DNA of 64,000 bases from Arcicella sp034519515 (lineage in GTDB: Bacteria; Bacteroidota; Bacteroidia; Cytophagales; Spirosomataceae), in contig JAXHOK010000033.1 of NCBI GenBank assembly GCA_034519515.1, positions 1 to 64,000 on the forward strand. Direction: 5' to 3'. Every line of letters starts with the position of its first letter. Position 1 is the stretch's first letter. Of this stretch, positions 41,390 to 50,525 are shown in pieces. Both the position numbers and the translations under genes were made by a program. Below the pieces are notes generated by a model. The model did no database searches, was not told the origin of the DNA, and was given only the letters and a program-made list of their open reading frames with translations.

Positions 41390-44300
41390 TGTTTGATTCG
41401 AGAGCCATTGAAACATACTATTTATACCCACCAGATTTTCCCAGCAATCCTACACTTAGTGCCATGACGGCACGCAATATCATCAACCCGATTATTGAAA
41501 AGAATTCGCAATTGTATGATGATGAAAGTAATCAAGTATTGGCTAACATTGACTACGAAAAAACTTCCTACTCGCTCTTTGGCAATGCTTATTTACCCTC
41601 AAAAATTGAAACAAAGATTGGCGATGGTATTCAGCAAACTGCTATTGATTTTTTGAGTTATGATAATCGTGGCAACCTTTTGCAATATAAAACCCGAAGC
41701 GGACAAACGACCACTTTAACGTGGTATAACACAACGGATTTAGGGAAAACCGATTTGTTGAAAACCCATACCGTGGGCGGTGGTTCAACGGGAACGGTTT
41801 TATCCCGAAGTATGGCTTATGATTATAAACCTTTGGTGGGATTATCTCTGGTCACTGATTTGAATAATTATTCCGTCAGTTATCAGTACGATAATTACAG
41901 TCGTTTAATTTCCGTCAAAGACCCTCAGAATTATCTCTTGAAGGACTTGGCTTACCATTATGCCAACCAAGCGGCTCTTTCGGGCTTGGGCATTACGCCC
42001 ACAAATACTATGAATTACGTGGTGAGCCGCACCGCCCGAGAAGCCCAAACGGGAACGGCTTTGGATTCGGACGTGGATAAAACCACTACGCAATTGCAAT
42101 ATTTAGACGGACTTGGCAGAAATTTGCAGAGCTTGATGTGGAAAGGGACACCCGACAAAACGAAGGATATTCTTTCGGGTTTGAGTTTATATGATGCTTA
42201 TGGAAGAGCTTATAAAAACATTTTACCCACACCGTCCGATGCCCTCACGGGGGCGTATAAAAATAATGCTGAAAGTTTAGCATCCACTTTTTACGGAGAT
42301 ACCTCACCGAGTACGGAAACCGTTTTTGAAAATAGCCCAATGAACCGCCCCCTCAAACAATTTGGAGCGGGGCAAGCGTGGCGAACTGCCGATAAATACG
42401 TTTCGATGGAATACCGAATTGCGGGAAGTGAGGTGGTTCGTTTTGATGTAAACTTTGATGATGACGGAGCCGTTGCCAGTAATTATCCTGCAAGTTCATT
42501 ATACAATAATTTAACGTTGAGCGAAAGGAACTTCCAGACTTTGGAAGTGAAAGACCGTGAAGGCAAAGTAATCGCAAAGTTGCAACAGTTGGAAGGAAGT
42601 TTTGTCTATATGACAACTGGATATTGTTATGACAATCTGGGAAGGCTAAAATACGTAATTCCTCCCGAAATTTACAAACAATTTGCCAATGGAACAACTA
42701 CCAGTTTCACGGAAAATGATGCCATTTTCAAAGAAGGAATGTACGGTTATGTGTACGATTCAAGAGGCAGACAATACGGTCGGCATTTGCCAGGGGCGGG
42801 ATGGGAATATTCAATTTTTGATAAAAATGACCGTGTAGTCATGCGTTTTGATGATAAACAAAAAGCGGAAAACTACGTCAGATTCTCGAAATTTGATGCT
42901 TTGGGACGGATAATTGCTTCGGGCATTAAAACCATCAGTAGCACCGCCACCCGTGCCAATATTCAAACGGCTTTTGATGGATTAACCACGGAAACGTATG
43001 AAGAAACTGGAACGGCACTTTTGGGTTATACAAATCGTTCATTTCCAACGGCTTATGCTATTGCGGATGCGGATGTGAAAGAGGTTTTTTATTATGATGA
43101 TTATCTTTGGAATACGGATGTGAATTATAATTTTCAGAGTGCGAATGCCTTTCATACGCAGGGTTTGGCGAAGGGGTTGGTTACGGGTTCACTGATAAGA
43201 AATTTGGAAACGGGTGCGTGGTACAAATCCATCAATTACGTAGATTACAAGGGCAGAATTATTCAGCAATTTTCTCAAAATAATGTGGGAGGAATTGACC
43301 GAATGGATTACCAATATCGTTTCAATAATGAAGTGCTAAAAATGCGAATGACCCATCGAAAAACGGGGGCAAAAGATTTGGTGGAATTGTACGAATATGC
43401 TTATGACCATGTGGGGAGAAAAACCAGTTTTACCCACAACAGTTTGGTGGTAGCAAAGTATGAATATGACGGTATCGGCAGGTTACAGTCTAAGAAATTT
43501 AGACCAGTAGGAACGTCTCAGAGCAGTAAACAAACGGGCAATTGGACTGATGCAAGTTCTTGGTTATCAGGCGTTTTTCCATTATCAAACGATAATGTAA
43601 CTATCAATACAGGTCATACTTTAACGATTCCAGCGGGTCAAATTGCTTCGGCAGGAATTTTGAACGATAAGGGTACTTTACGAAATTTTGGCACGCTTAA
43701 TATGGGTAAAGTTCCAACAGCGGATTTGTATAATCAAACCTTTAAATACCACATTCGTGGAGCATTAAGAGGCTACAATTTAGATGCTAATAATGACTTA
43801 ACGAATACACTTTTTAGCTTCAAATTGGCTTATGAAGAGGGTACGACTGGATATTTTGATGGTAACATTAGAAATCAGTATTGGAAGAGTAATATTGATG
43901 GGGTGCAAAGAGCGTATGAATATTCTTACGATGGGGCTTCACGCATCACGGGGGCAACTTACGCTGGAAAAACGGGCGAAAGTTATGCTTTGAATTCTGT
44001 AAGCTATGATTTTAATGGTAATACTAAAACGCTTTCCAGAGACGGCTGGCGGTCAAATAATGCTTTTGGACTCGTTGATAATTTGAATTATACTTATCTT
44101 TCAAATTCTAATAAGATTCAAAAAGTGGATGATGCCAGTGGTGAAACGGCAAGTTTTGCGGATGCGAGTGGAGCAACAGATTATACTTATTCTTTGGATG
44201 GAAGTTTAACCAGTGATGCCAATAAAGGGATTTCAGCAATTGAGTATAATTATTTGAAATTGCCCAAAAGAATTGTCAAAGGCTCAACCGTTATTTTGAA

Positions 44301-45438
44301 CGAATATGATGCCAGTGGGCGTAAATTGAAGGAAACGATTGGTTCAAATATTACGGATTATTGGGGTAATAAGATTTATAAAAATGGAGTATTGTATCAA
44401 ATTGGACATGACGAGGGGCGAATAATTGGCGGTGAATATGAGTATAATATCAAAGACCATTTGGGGAATTTAAGGGTAGCGTTTCGGGATTCTTTAGGAA
44501 TTGCAAAAATTACTCAGCATAGTGTATACGGTGTTTTCGGGGAAGATTTAACCACTTTGAGTTATTTAAAACAGGCTTGGAGGGCAGATAACTTTAAATT
44601 CACGGGTAAAGAAAGTTTACAAGGAACGGGTTTTATTGATTTTGGGGCAAGGTGGTATGATAATATTGTGCCACGTTTCACGACTATTGACCCGTTAAGT
44701 GAGAAAACTTTTAATATTTCTTCATACGCCTACGCCAATAATAACCCTGTAAATATGGTAGATAAAGATGGGCGATATGCTGTTTCTGTTCACTATGATA
44801 TAACTTACGAGGCTTTAAGAGGATTAGGATATTCAAAAAAGCAAGCAGATTTAATAGCTCATTATTCAAGTACATACGCTGACCACCCACCTGAAACAGC
44901 AAGGTTCTTAGATTTTATGCTTCATCCTTTGCAGATTGACCCACACGTTTACAGACTAGGAGTTGATTACAGTAAAACGGCAGATTCACAAGAAGAGAAA
45001 AATAGTCATTGGCATTCTATGATGAGTGATGCCGAAGCTGCGGGTGGAATGACAGAAGAACAGGCTACTAACCGAGGGCTTAAATTTGGATGGGACAATA
45101 TTTTCGCTTCTGACGGAGGAAAAGATTTAGGAAAACTTGGTCAAGGTCTCCATGCCCTTCAAGATGCAATTGCACACAAGGGGGCTAAAACTAATGACCA
45201 TTTAGGCTGGAACATATCTTCTGCGGGTAAATTCTATAATGATTTATATGGTGATACAAAGCAAGCATCAAGCCTAACAAGGTCAGCCCTAATGGTTGTA
45301 GATTTACTGAACGGGAAAAAGGTTAATTTGAAAGATGGAGAAAGTTTAAATGTTACAGGAATGTCAAGTGGACAATTTCAGCAAGTCATGCAAAAACTTG
45401 TAAATCAAGGTTTTCAAGGGAGTATAAAAACGAATTAA
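41389..45438 (+). CDS. Complete Rhs protein, C-terminal part, with phospholipase C-like toxin tip
   Basis: This is 1,349 codons in the frame joined to the previous one at the A6 run. It carries the DUF6443 region, many YD repeats (YDNRGNLLQYKTRSG, YDNLGRLKYVIPPE), an inserted NWTDASSWLSGVFPLSNDNV domain (about 43,520-43,710), and the core end KDHLGNLRVAFRDSLGIAKI, GARWYDNIVPRFTTIDPLSE, YANNNPVNMVDKDGR. The tip of about 220 residues (from about 44,775) has NSHWHSMMSDAE, GQGLHALQDAIAHKGAK and DHLGWN, which resemble zinc phospholipase C/nuclease folds. No PAAR, VgrG or T9SS sorting domain is seen. The Rhs core is expected to form a shell around the tip. Confidence 0.85.
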   Translation: MFDSRAIETYYLYPPDFPSNPTLSAMTARNIINPIIEKNSQLYDDESNQVLANIDYEKTSYSLFGNAYLPSKIETKIGDGIQQTAIDFLSYDNRGNLLQYKTRSGQTTTLTWYNTTDLGKTDLLKTHTVGGGSTGTVLSRSMAYDYKPLVGLSLVTDLNNYSVSYQYDNYSRLISVKDPQNYLLKDLAYHYANQAALSGLGITPTNTMNYVVSRTAREAQTGTALDSDVDKTTTQLQYLDGLGRNLQSLMWKGTPDKTKDILSGLSLYDAYGRAYKNILPTPSDALTGAYKNNAESLASTFYGDTSPSTETVFENSPMNRPLKQFGAGQAWRTADKYVSMEYRIAGSEVVRFDVNFDDDGAVASNYPASSLYNNLTLSERNFQTLEVKDREGKVIAKLQQLEGSFVYMTTGYCYDNLGRLKYVIPPEIYKQFANGTTTSFTENDAIFKEGMYGYVYDSRGRQYGRHLPGAGWEYSIFDKNDRVVMRFDDKQKAENYVRFSKFDALGRIIASGIKTISSTATRANIQTAFDGLTTETYEETGTALLGYTNRSFPTAYAIADADVKEVFYYDDYLWNTDVNYNFQSANAFHTQGLAKGLVTGSLIRNLETGAWYKSINYVDYKGRIIQQFSQNNVGGIDRMDYQYRFNNEVLKMRMTHRKTGAKDLVELYEYAYDHVGRKTSFTHNSLVVAKYEYDGIGRLQSKKFRPVGTSQSSKQTGNWTDASSWLSGVFPLSNDNVTINTGHTLTIPAGQIASAGILNDKGTLRNFGTLNMGKVPTADLYNQTFKYHIRGALRGYNLDANNDLTNTLFSFKLAYEEGTTGYFDGNIRNQYWKSNIDGVQRAYEYSYDGASRITGATYAGKTGESYALNSVSYDFNGNTKTLSRDGWRSNNAFGLVDNLNYTYLSNSNKIQKVDDASGETASFADASGATDYTYSLDGSLTSDANKGISAIEYNYLKLPKRIVKGSTVILNEYDASGRKLKETIGSNITDYWGNKIYKNGVLYQIGHDEGRIIGGEYEYNIKDHLGNLRVAFRDSLGIAKITQHSVYGVFGEDLTTLSYLKQAWRADNFKFTGKESLQGTGFIDFGARWYDNIVPRFTTIDPLSEKTFNISSYAYANNNPVNMVDKDGRYAVSVHYDITYEALRGLGYSKKQADLIAHYSSTYADHPPETARFLDFMLHPLQIDPHVYRLGVDYSKTADSQEEKNSHWHSMMSDAEAAGGMTEEQATNRGLKFGWDNIFASDGGKDLGKLGQGLHALQDAIAHKGAKTNDHLGWNISSAGKFYNDLYGDTKQASSLTRSALMVVDLLNGKKVNLKDGESLNVTGMSSGQFQQVMQKLVNQGFQGSIKTN

Positions 45439-45443
45439 AATTT

Positions 45444-45635
45444 ATGAAAACAGTTATCTTTTTTGCAAAAGTCTTAGTGATTGTATTATTAATCTTGAAT
45501 TTATTTTTTTGGTTATTAGCACATGGTAGCGGTCATAAAATCCCGCCAAAAACAGACTGGTCATTTGGGATTAGTAGCTTGGTATTATTAGGATTAGCTT
45601 TTTTATTGAATTTTGTCCGTAAAAAAATGAAATAG
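45444..45635 (+). CDS. Candidate membrane immunity protein of the complete Rhs
   Basis: This is a 63-residue protein starting five bases after the Rhs stop. Two hydrophobic segments (about residues 5-26 and 40-58) are separated by a short loop with HGSGHKIPPKTDW, and the end is basic (VRKKMK). It is probably an inner-membrane protein. It plays the same part as the membrane protein behind the related tip at 13,435 but shares no clear sequence with it. No family recognised. Confidence 0.6.
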   Translation: MKTVIFFAKVLVIVLLILNLFFWLLAHGSGHKIPPKTDWSFGISSLVLLGLAFLLNFVRKKMK

Positions 45636-45654
45636 CCATAATCAAAAAGCCCCT

Positions 45655-46330
45655 CGATTTCGCCTTTGCTGGTGTTTGTTTTACCTTAGATTTTCGCCTT
45701 AGTTGTAGCCGTTGTTGGTATCTATTTTAGGCAATAAATTCAGCAAGCCGTTTTTGGTGATTTTCGCCCTTGTTGGTGTTAAATTTTAGGAAAAGCCTCC
45801 CCATGCCGTTGTGGGTGTTTTTTCCACCCACAACATATGCGGCAGCCACACGCCAAGCCAGCCATTTAAAAGTGGTAGGCTTGGCGTGTTTCAATAAAAA
45901 AGCTAAAAGAAACCACTTCTACGGGCGATGTTACGGATTATGTAGGGAATGTGATTTATAAAAATGGTAACGTTTATCAAGTCTCACACGATGAAGGCAG
46001 AACGGTAAATAATGTTTTTGAATACGACATAAAAGACCATTTGGGGAGTTTACGAGTGAGTTTTAAGGATAGTTTAAGTATTGCCAAAGTAACGTAGGAG
46101 AGCCATACGGGCGTATTTGGTGACGTTTTGCCAAGTTTGATTTACACCAATACGCCCAAAGTCAATAATTTTGATTTTACAGGGCATGAGCGGTTGAAGT
46201 CTCTTAATTTAGGGTATATTGATGCAGGAGCAAGATTATATGACCCTTTTGTGCCAAGGTTTACAACTGTTGACCCGTTAAGTGAGATTTCGAGACGTTT
46301 CAGCCCTTTTACTTATGCCAATAATAATCC
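45655..46330. repeat. Long direct repeat DR-R (partner at 5,650-6,340)
   Basis: It contains the same non-coding block, hairpin and Rhs core start as DR-L, in the same direction, but better preserved. The two copies are 40 kb apart with purA, fabI and icd between them. Confidence 0.8.
45850..45891 (+). terminator. Cassette-end hairpin H9
   Basis: Left arm ACGCCAAGCCAGCCA and right arm TGGTAGGCTTGGCGTG, then TTTC. It follows the complete Rhs operon by about 215 bases, and the orphan core of cassette 9 starts right after it. Confidence 0.65.
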
Positions 46331-46449
46331 CTTGCGTTTTACAGATCCTACTGGAATGTACTGGCAGCAGAATGTTGTGGAGAACGGGATAGCGGTGTAA
46401 CAAATGGTGGATTTGAATACAGGGATATGATCAAACTCGGTGGTAAGAA
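45897..46449 (+). pseudogene. Orphan Rhs core fragment, cassette 9
   Basis: The core begins at KLKETTSTGDVTDYVGNVIY and continues with VYQVSHDEGRTVNNVFEYDI, DHLGSLRVSFKDSLSIAK, a TAG at 46,096 where other copies have CAG-like sequence, then an open frame from 46,128 (PSLIYTNTPKVNNFDF, GYIDAGARLYDPFVPRF, TTVDPLSEISRRFSPFTYAN, RFTDPTGMYWQQ). A frameshift near 46,370 leads on to TNGGFEYRDMIKLGG. It lacks the glycine linker found in most cassettes of the first array. Confidence 0.75.
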
Positions 46450-47118
46450 ATGCAAAAAGACGCTAACTGTAAATATTCATGGCTCAGACCTTGGAAAAAC
46501 ATTAGACGGTTGAAAGCACCTAGGCCAGATGTAAGTATCAATGTTAATGCCAAAATTGGTCAAGATAAAACAGTTGATATTGGTTTAAAGAAAATTGAAG
46601 ATTTAGGAGTTGGATTTACCGTGTCAGGAGATGCAGGAATACAAATTTTTACAGGTTCATCGGCAGGTATTAATATAACAAAAGTATTGTGTTTTGGGGG
46701 AAATGCGGGGGCAGTTGGAGAAGTAGCTAAGGCAGGAGAAGCAGCGGAAATGGTAAGTATTTACAGAGGTGTTAATAGTACCAGCCCTGCATTTGCAGCA
46801 GCAGAAAACGGAGTGGTTAAATCAAGAGGTGGAATTTTAGGTCATTCAGATGCACTAACTCACAATACAGGAGCAAACGGAACAGCAAACAGTAAAATGA
46901 CATCTTGGACAACTAATCCAGAAGTAGCCAAAAACTTTGCACTAAGAACTTCGGGTAATGGCGTTGTTCTTTCTCAACAAGTGCCAGCATCTTCGTTAAT
47001 AACAAGTCCAAATCTAAAAACAGTAAACTTGATACAAGGTGGTGGAAGAGTTAGCGAATCAGAGGTATTATTAAGAGGAACTCAAAGAAATCTTAACGTT
47101 CAAAGAATAGGACAATGA
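46450..47118 (+). CDS. Rhs toxin tip, ADP-ribosyltransferase-like, cassette 9
   Basis: This is a 222-codon frame; the first 25 residues probably come from a frameshifted overlap and the true tip begins near PDVSINVNAKIG. A Gly/Ala-rich stretch with GGNAGAVGEVAKAGEAAEM precedes the catalytic part: VSIYRGVNST (Arg), SKMTSWTTNPEVAKNF (STS-like) and GRVSESEVLLRGTQ (Glu). These three motifs match the ADP-ribosyltransferase tips of cassettes 1 and 6. The stop codon overlaps the start of the immunity gene (ATGA). Confidence 0.65.
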   Translation: MQKDANCKYSWLRPWKNIRRLKAPRPDVSINVNAKIGQDKTVDIGLKKIEDLGVGFTVSGDAGIQIFTGSSAGINITKVLCFGGNAGAVGEVAKAGEAAEMVSIYRGVNSTSPAFAAAENGVVKSRGGILGHSDALTHNTGANGTANSKMTSWTTNPEVAKNFALRTSGNGVVLSQQVPASSLITSPNLKTVNLIQGGGRVSESEVLLRGTQRNLNVQRIGQ

Positions 47119-47393
47119 AACATTATTTATTAGTAGGACAATATTCAACAGGAATAATATTGCATCCTGATGGAAAAACCATTTTTCAACATAAGGAAGA
47201 AAACAACATAAAATATCCTTATATCACAGTTTCAAGTTTTGAAGAAGCAGAGAAAGAAGCCTTGAAAATCGTTATAAATGACCCTAATTTAGAGGTTAGT
47301 GTTTATGATGGAAATGAGGAGTTTATAAAAACTGTTCATGGTAATTACATTGCTCCACCTGTAAAAAAAGATAGTTGGTGGAAATTTTGGTAA
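47115..47393 (+). CDS. Candidate immunity protein, cassette 9
   Basis: This 92-residue cytosolic protein overlaps the toxin stop by an ATGA junction, a sign of translational coupling. It contains YLLVGQYSTGIILHPDGK, VSSFEEAEKEALKIV and a tryptophan-rich end DSWWKFW. No family is recognised, and it is unlike the proteins that follow the other two ADP-ribosyltransferase-like tips. It is intact. Confidence 0.65.
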   Translation: MKHYLLVGQYSTGIILHPDGKTIFQHKEENNIKYPYITVSSFEEAEKEALKIVINDPNLEVSVYDGNEEFIKTVHGNYIAPPVKKDSWWKFW

Positions 47394-47450
47394 AATTTTA
47401 GCCGTTGTTGGTATATATTTTAGGCAATAAGTTCAGCCAGCCATTGATTT

Positions 47451-48467
47451 CTATGATAAAACCAAGGAAAAATTCACGGAATTTTCATATTTTTTCTTTC
47501 TTTGCACAACGGACATTACACGGTGAATTAATTTGTTTTTGACGGCATTTAAGATTGATAATTTCGATTTGCCTTTTGCTAATTTTTTCTCGTAATATTC
47601 TTTGAGTTGTTTGTCATATTTGACGGCTGATAAAGCCGCCATTTGTAAGATAGATTTGAGTTTCATGTTGGCTAATTTGGACACTTTTGTTCTACCCCTC
47701 ACTGAGCTTCCAGAGGAGTGTTCAAAGGGAGCTACACCAGCATAACAGGCTAATTTTCGGGCATCGTTGAAAAGAGTAAATCCATCGGTATAAACCAATA
47801 AGTTAATGGCAGTTTGTACGCCAACTCCAACCACCGAAGTAACTAAATTATAGAGTTCTTTAAGCGATGAATCCTTATTAATTAGGGTTTTCATTTGCTT
47901 ATCTAATTTAGTAATATCGTCATCAATTGCTTGCAAAGAGGCTTTCATCGCTTTTTGCAATAACTTATAAAATCCCAGTTCCCCGACTTGTTGGAATTCT
48001 TCCACAGGCGTGGTTAATCGCTTGCGAGTATCGACTAATCTATCCCGCAGAGCATTAAGGTGTTTGAGTTTGTCAATGGTCTCATTAGTAGGTTTCCAAA
48101 TTCGCACATCATCCTGATTCTTAAAGGCATACGTGGCAATTCTGAGTGCATCAATCTTGTCATTTTTACCTCTTTGAATACCCATTGAACGTTTGATACG
48201 TGTACCTGATTCCATCCAAAGTTTGGCTCTTTTTGAGCCTACATAATTCAAAATTGGATGCGTATAAACACCAGTAGATTCGATACAAATTAGACAATTG
48301 TCTAATGAAAAATCAGCAACTACTGAATACGCTTTAAAGAGTTCTTCAATGCCTTCGGGCGTATTTTCAACTTTACTGTGGATAGCAGATTCTTTCTTAC
48401 CATCAGTGAGCAATACACCATCAAGCGTTAATTTTGAAATGTCGATTCCCAGGTGAAATTTGTACAT
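47451..48467 (-). CDS. IS110-family transposase B
   Basis: This is a 338-residue protein from the ATG at 48,467; a longer start upstream would run into the guide-RNA region and is rejected. The RuvC-like motifs are LGIDISKLTLDG, CIESTGVYTHP and GKNDKIDALRIA; the C-terminal domain has VGVGVQTAINLLVYTDGFT, LACYAGVAPFEHSSGSSVRG and NMKLKSILQMAAL. It has the same length as transposase A, and the same last 17 residues, but many substitutions, so the two are separate lineages rather than a recent copy. Intact. Confidence 0.9.
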   Translation of the reverse strand: MYKFHLGIDISKLTLDGVLLTDGKKESAIHSKVENTPEGIEELFKAYSVVADFSLDNCLICIESTGVYTHPILNYVGSKRAKLWMESGTRIKRSMGIQRGKNDKIDALRIATYAFKNQDDVRIWKPTNETIDKLKHLNALRDRLVDTRKRLTTPVEEFQQVGELGFYKLLQKAMKASLQAIDDDITKLDKQMKTLINKDSSLKELYNLVTSVVGVGVQTAINLLVYTDGFTLFNDARKLACYAGVAPFEHSSGSSVRGRTKVSKLANMKLKSILQMAALSAVKYDKQLKEYYEKKLAKGKSKLSILNAVKNKLIHRVMSVVQRKKKYENSVNFSLVLS

Positions 48468-48499
48468 GATAACTGATTTTAAAAGGTTAAATAAAGTCA

Positions 48500-48660
48500 T
48501 GGTTAAGAGCAGCATTAAAACCTTAATAACGGTGCTTTCCACCAAATTTCTATATGATGCCACGCTCAAAACAATCAGGATAGGTCTGAATCAACGGGTA
48601 AGCCTTGATGCTTATGCGGTGTTATAGTTCACCTATCCTGAGAGACTTTATTAAGGGTAA
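48500..48660 (-). ncRNA. Candidate bridge RNA of IS110 element B
   Basis: The conserved block 48,514-48,646 corresponds to 12,311-12,442. The stem TCAGGATAGGT (48,575-48,585) with ACCTATCCTGA (48,631-48,641) keeps all 11 pairs, although three pairs differ from element A. Blocks outside the stem (AACCTTAATAACGGTGCTT, CACCAAATTTCTATATGAT, GGTGTTATAGTTC) are almost unchanged between the two elements, while the inner loop differs. Confidence 0.6.
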
Positions 48661-48854
48661 ATATAGGTATAAACTTGTCCACAATTGTGGATAACTTTAA
48701 AGAAAAAAAGAAGCAAAAAAAAGAAAAATTTACAGTAATAATAGCTTCGCTTATTCTTAGAATATTTATAGTGAACAAAAGTAAAGGTGCGGTGTTTTCA
48801 CCCACAACACTTGCGGCAGCACCTTTGGCAAAGAATTATGAGTTGCTAAAAATT

Positions 48855-48895
48855 AAAAAAGGTCGTTGAGAGCAAATTAACGACCTTTTTTTGAT
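48855..48895 (+). terminator. Intrinsic terminator
   Basis: AAAAAAGGTCGTT and AACGACCTTTTTTT form a strong stem with a 14-base loop. It separates the Rhs/IS region from the PfkB gene. Confidence 0.8.
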
Positions 48896-48963
48896 TCCAC
48901 ACGCTCAAACTCACCCACGAAGCAAGCGGTCTATAAGAACTTCCCACATCAAACATTCTTTCG

Positions 48964-48971
48964 TATCTTTG
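48964..48971 (+). promoter_or_regulatory. Candidate -7 box of the PfkB gene
   Basis: TATCTTTG matches TAnnTTTG, 35 bases before the ATG at 49,007. Confidence 0.45.
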
Positions 48972-49006
48972 TAAAAATCATTTTTTCAAATTTTTAAACA
49001 TTCAGC

Positions 49007-49921
49007 ATGAGCTTATTAGCAATTGGTTCAGTGGCGTTTGATGCCATCGAAACCCCCAGAGGAAAAACGGACAAAATTATTGGTGGTGCAGGTACATTTA
49101 TCTCATTATCAGCCTCATATTTCAAAACGCCCATCAATTTAGTGGCAGTTGTCGGCGAAGATTTTCCCCAAGAATATATCCAACTTTTGCAAGACAAAGG
49201 CGTTGATACAACGGGTTTACAAATCAAAAAAGGTGAAAAATCTTTCTTTTGGTCGGGGCGTTATCACAACAATATGAATTCTCGTGATACCTTAGTTACC
49301 GAATTAAACGTTTTGGGAACATTCGACCCAATCGTACCCGCCGAATATCAGGATTGTCAATATTTGATGTTAGGCAACCTTTCGCCATCAGTTCAAAAAA
49401 CGGTAATCGAACGTTTGGATAATCGTCCAAAATTAGTAGTAATGGACACTATGAATTTCTGGATGGATATTGCGATGGATGATTTGAAGGCAGTCTTGAA
49501 GATGGTGGATGTTTTGTGCATCAATGACGAAGAAGCTCGCCAACTATCAGGTGATTATTCATTGAGAACAGCCTCAAAAACGATCATGGCAATGGGTCCT
49601 AAAACCTTGATTATCAAGAAAGGGGAACACGGTGCGTTGTTGTTTCAAGATGATAAAATGTTCTTCTGCCCAGCTTTACCTTTGGAAGATGTTTTTGACC
49701 CAACGGGTGCGGGTGATACTTTTGTAGGTGGATTTATTGGCTATTTAGCAAAAACGGATGATATTTCTTTTGAAAATATGAAACGTGCCATCGTGTATGG
49801 TTCGGCAATGGCTTCTTTCTGCGTAGAGAAATTTGGAACGGAGCGTTTGGTAGATTTATCAGCAGACGAATTGACCGCCAGAGTGGCTGAATTTAAAGAT
49901 TTAGCGGGATTTGATGTGTAG
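49007..49921 (+). CDS. PfkB-family sugar/nucleoside kinase
   Basis: This 304-residue kinase has the ribokinase fold: IIGGAGTFISLSASYF in the substrate region, CINDEEARQLSG, and the PfkB signature DPTGAGDTFVGGFIGYLA near 237-254 with the catalytic Asp in GAGD. It phosphorylates a sugar or nucleoside with ATP; adenosine kinase-like and fructokinase-like roles are both possible. It stands alone in its transcription unit and is intact. Confidence 0.85.
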   Translation: MSLLAIGSVAFDAIETPRGKTDKIIGGAGTFISLSASYFKTPINLVAVVGEDFPQEYIQLLQDKGVDTTGLQIKKGEKSFFWSGRYHNNMNSRDTLVTELNVLGTFDPIVPAEYQDCQYLMLGNLSPSVQKTVIERLDNRPKLVVMDTMNFWMDIAMDDLKAVLKMVDVLCINDEEARQLSGDYSLRTASKTIMAMGPKTLIIKKGEHGALLFQDDKMFFCPALPLEDVFDPTGAGDTFVGGFIGYLAKTDDISFENMKRAIVYGSAMASFCVEKFGTERLVDLSADELTARVAEFKDLAGFDV

Positions 49922-49935
49922 ATTAAGTTTGATAA

Positions 49936-50003
49936 GTTATAAAGTTAGAGGAGTTAAAAAGTTGTGGTAATATCCAACTTTTTAACTCCTCTAACTTTAT
50001 AAC
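49936..50003. terminator. 29-bp perfect inverted repeat between convergent genes
   Basis: The left arm starts GTTATAAAGTTAGAGGAGTT (49,936) and is matched exactly by the arm ending at 50,003. It lies between the convergent PfkB and CBS genes and may end transcription both ways. A weaker relative with GTTAAAAGAG is at 53,627-53,701, again between convergent genes. Confidence 0.65.
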
Positions 50004-50015
50004 AATTTTAACTTA

Positions 50016-50450
50016 TCACACCCCTCCCGAAATAAAATTCTGCAAATGGTTAATCGTATCTATCTGGTCTTCAATGGTATAGCGAACTACATCGCCCATT
50101 GAGACTAAACCCACCACGTGACCTTCTGCCACAACGGGCAAATAACGAACGTGTTTGTCGGACATCAATTCCATACATTTCTCGATGGTATCGTCCAGCT
50201 TCACGGAGGCGGGTGTTGCTTGCATAATCTCGGAAACGAGCGTATCGTGCGAGTGTTTGCCTTTCACGATAACCTTTTGGGCATAGTCTCTTTCGGTAAC
50301 AACGCCTACAAACTGATTGTCTTTATAAACAACCAACGAGCCAATATTTTTTTGTACCATAATTTCCAAGGCATCATAAACAGTTTTTGAGCCATCAATT
50401 GTCGTAACGGTATTGCCTTTGTGATAAATAAGATTGGAGACTTTTTTCAT
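50016..50450 (-). CDS. CBS-domain pair protein
   Basis: This 144-residue protein is made of two CBS domains, residues about 8-65 (VYDALEIMVQKNIGSLVVYK, FVGVVTERDYAQKVI) and 72-130 (SVKLDDTIEKCMELMSDKHV, YLPVVAEGHVVGLVSMGDVV). CBS pairs bind adenine nucleotides and regulate partner proteins. No effector domain is attached. Cytoplasmic, intact, own unit. Confidence 0.9.
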   Translation of the reverse strand: MKKVSNLIYHKGNTVTTIDGSKTVYDALEIMVQKNIGSLVVYKDNQFVGVVTERDYAQKVIVKGKHSHDTLVSEIMQATPASVKLDDTIEKCMELMSDKHVRYLPVVAEGHVVGLVSMGDVVRYTIEDQIDTINHLQNFISGGV

Positions 50451-50525
50451 AACAGATTAGTTTTAGTTTTTCAGAAGTAAAAATTTATACATTTTATTTG
50501 ATAAATGCAAATTTTATTTCTAATG

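Larger units (their letters stand above)
47447..48787 (-). mobile_element. IS110-family element B
   Basis: The boundaries come from comparison with element A. The left flank GCCATTG and right flank TGCGGTGTTTTCACCCACAA form a palindrome of the same type as GCCGTTGTGGGTG...CACCCACAACA at 5,808-5,838, so the element sits at the equivalent position of an array palindrome. No target duplication is visible. Length is 1,341 bases. Confidence 0.85.

Noticed and set aside
48468..48569. Longer start for IS110 transposase B
   Set aside because: It would translate part of the guide-RNA region; element A has no such extension and starts at the equivalent ATG.
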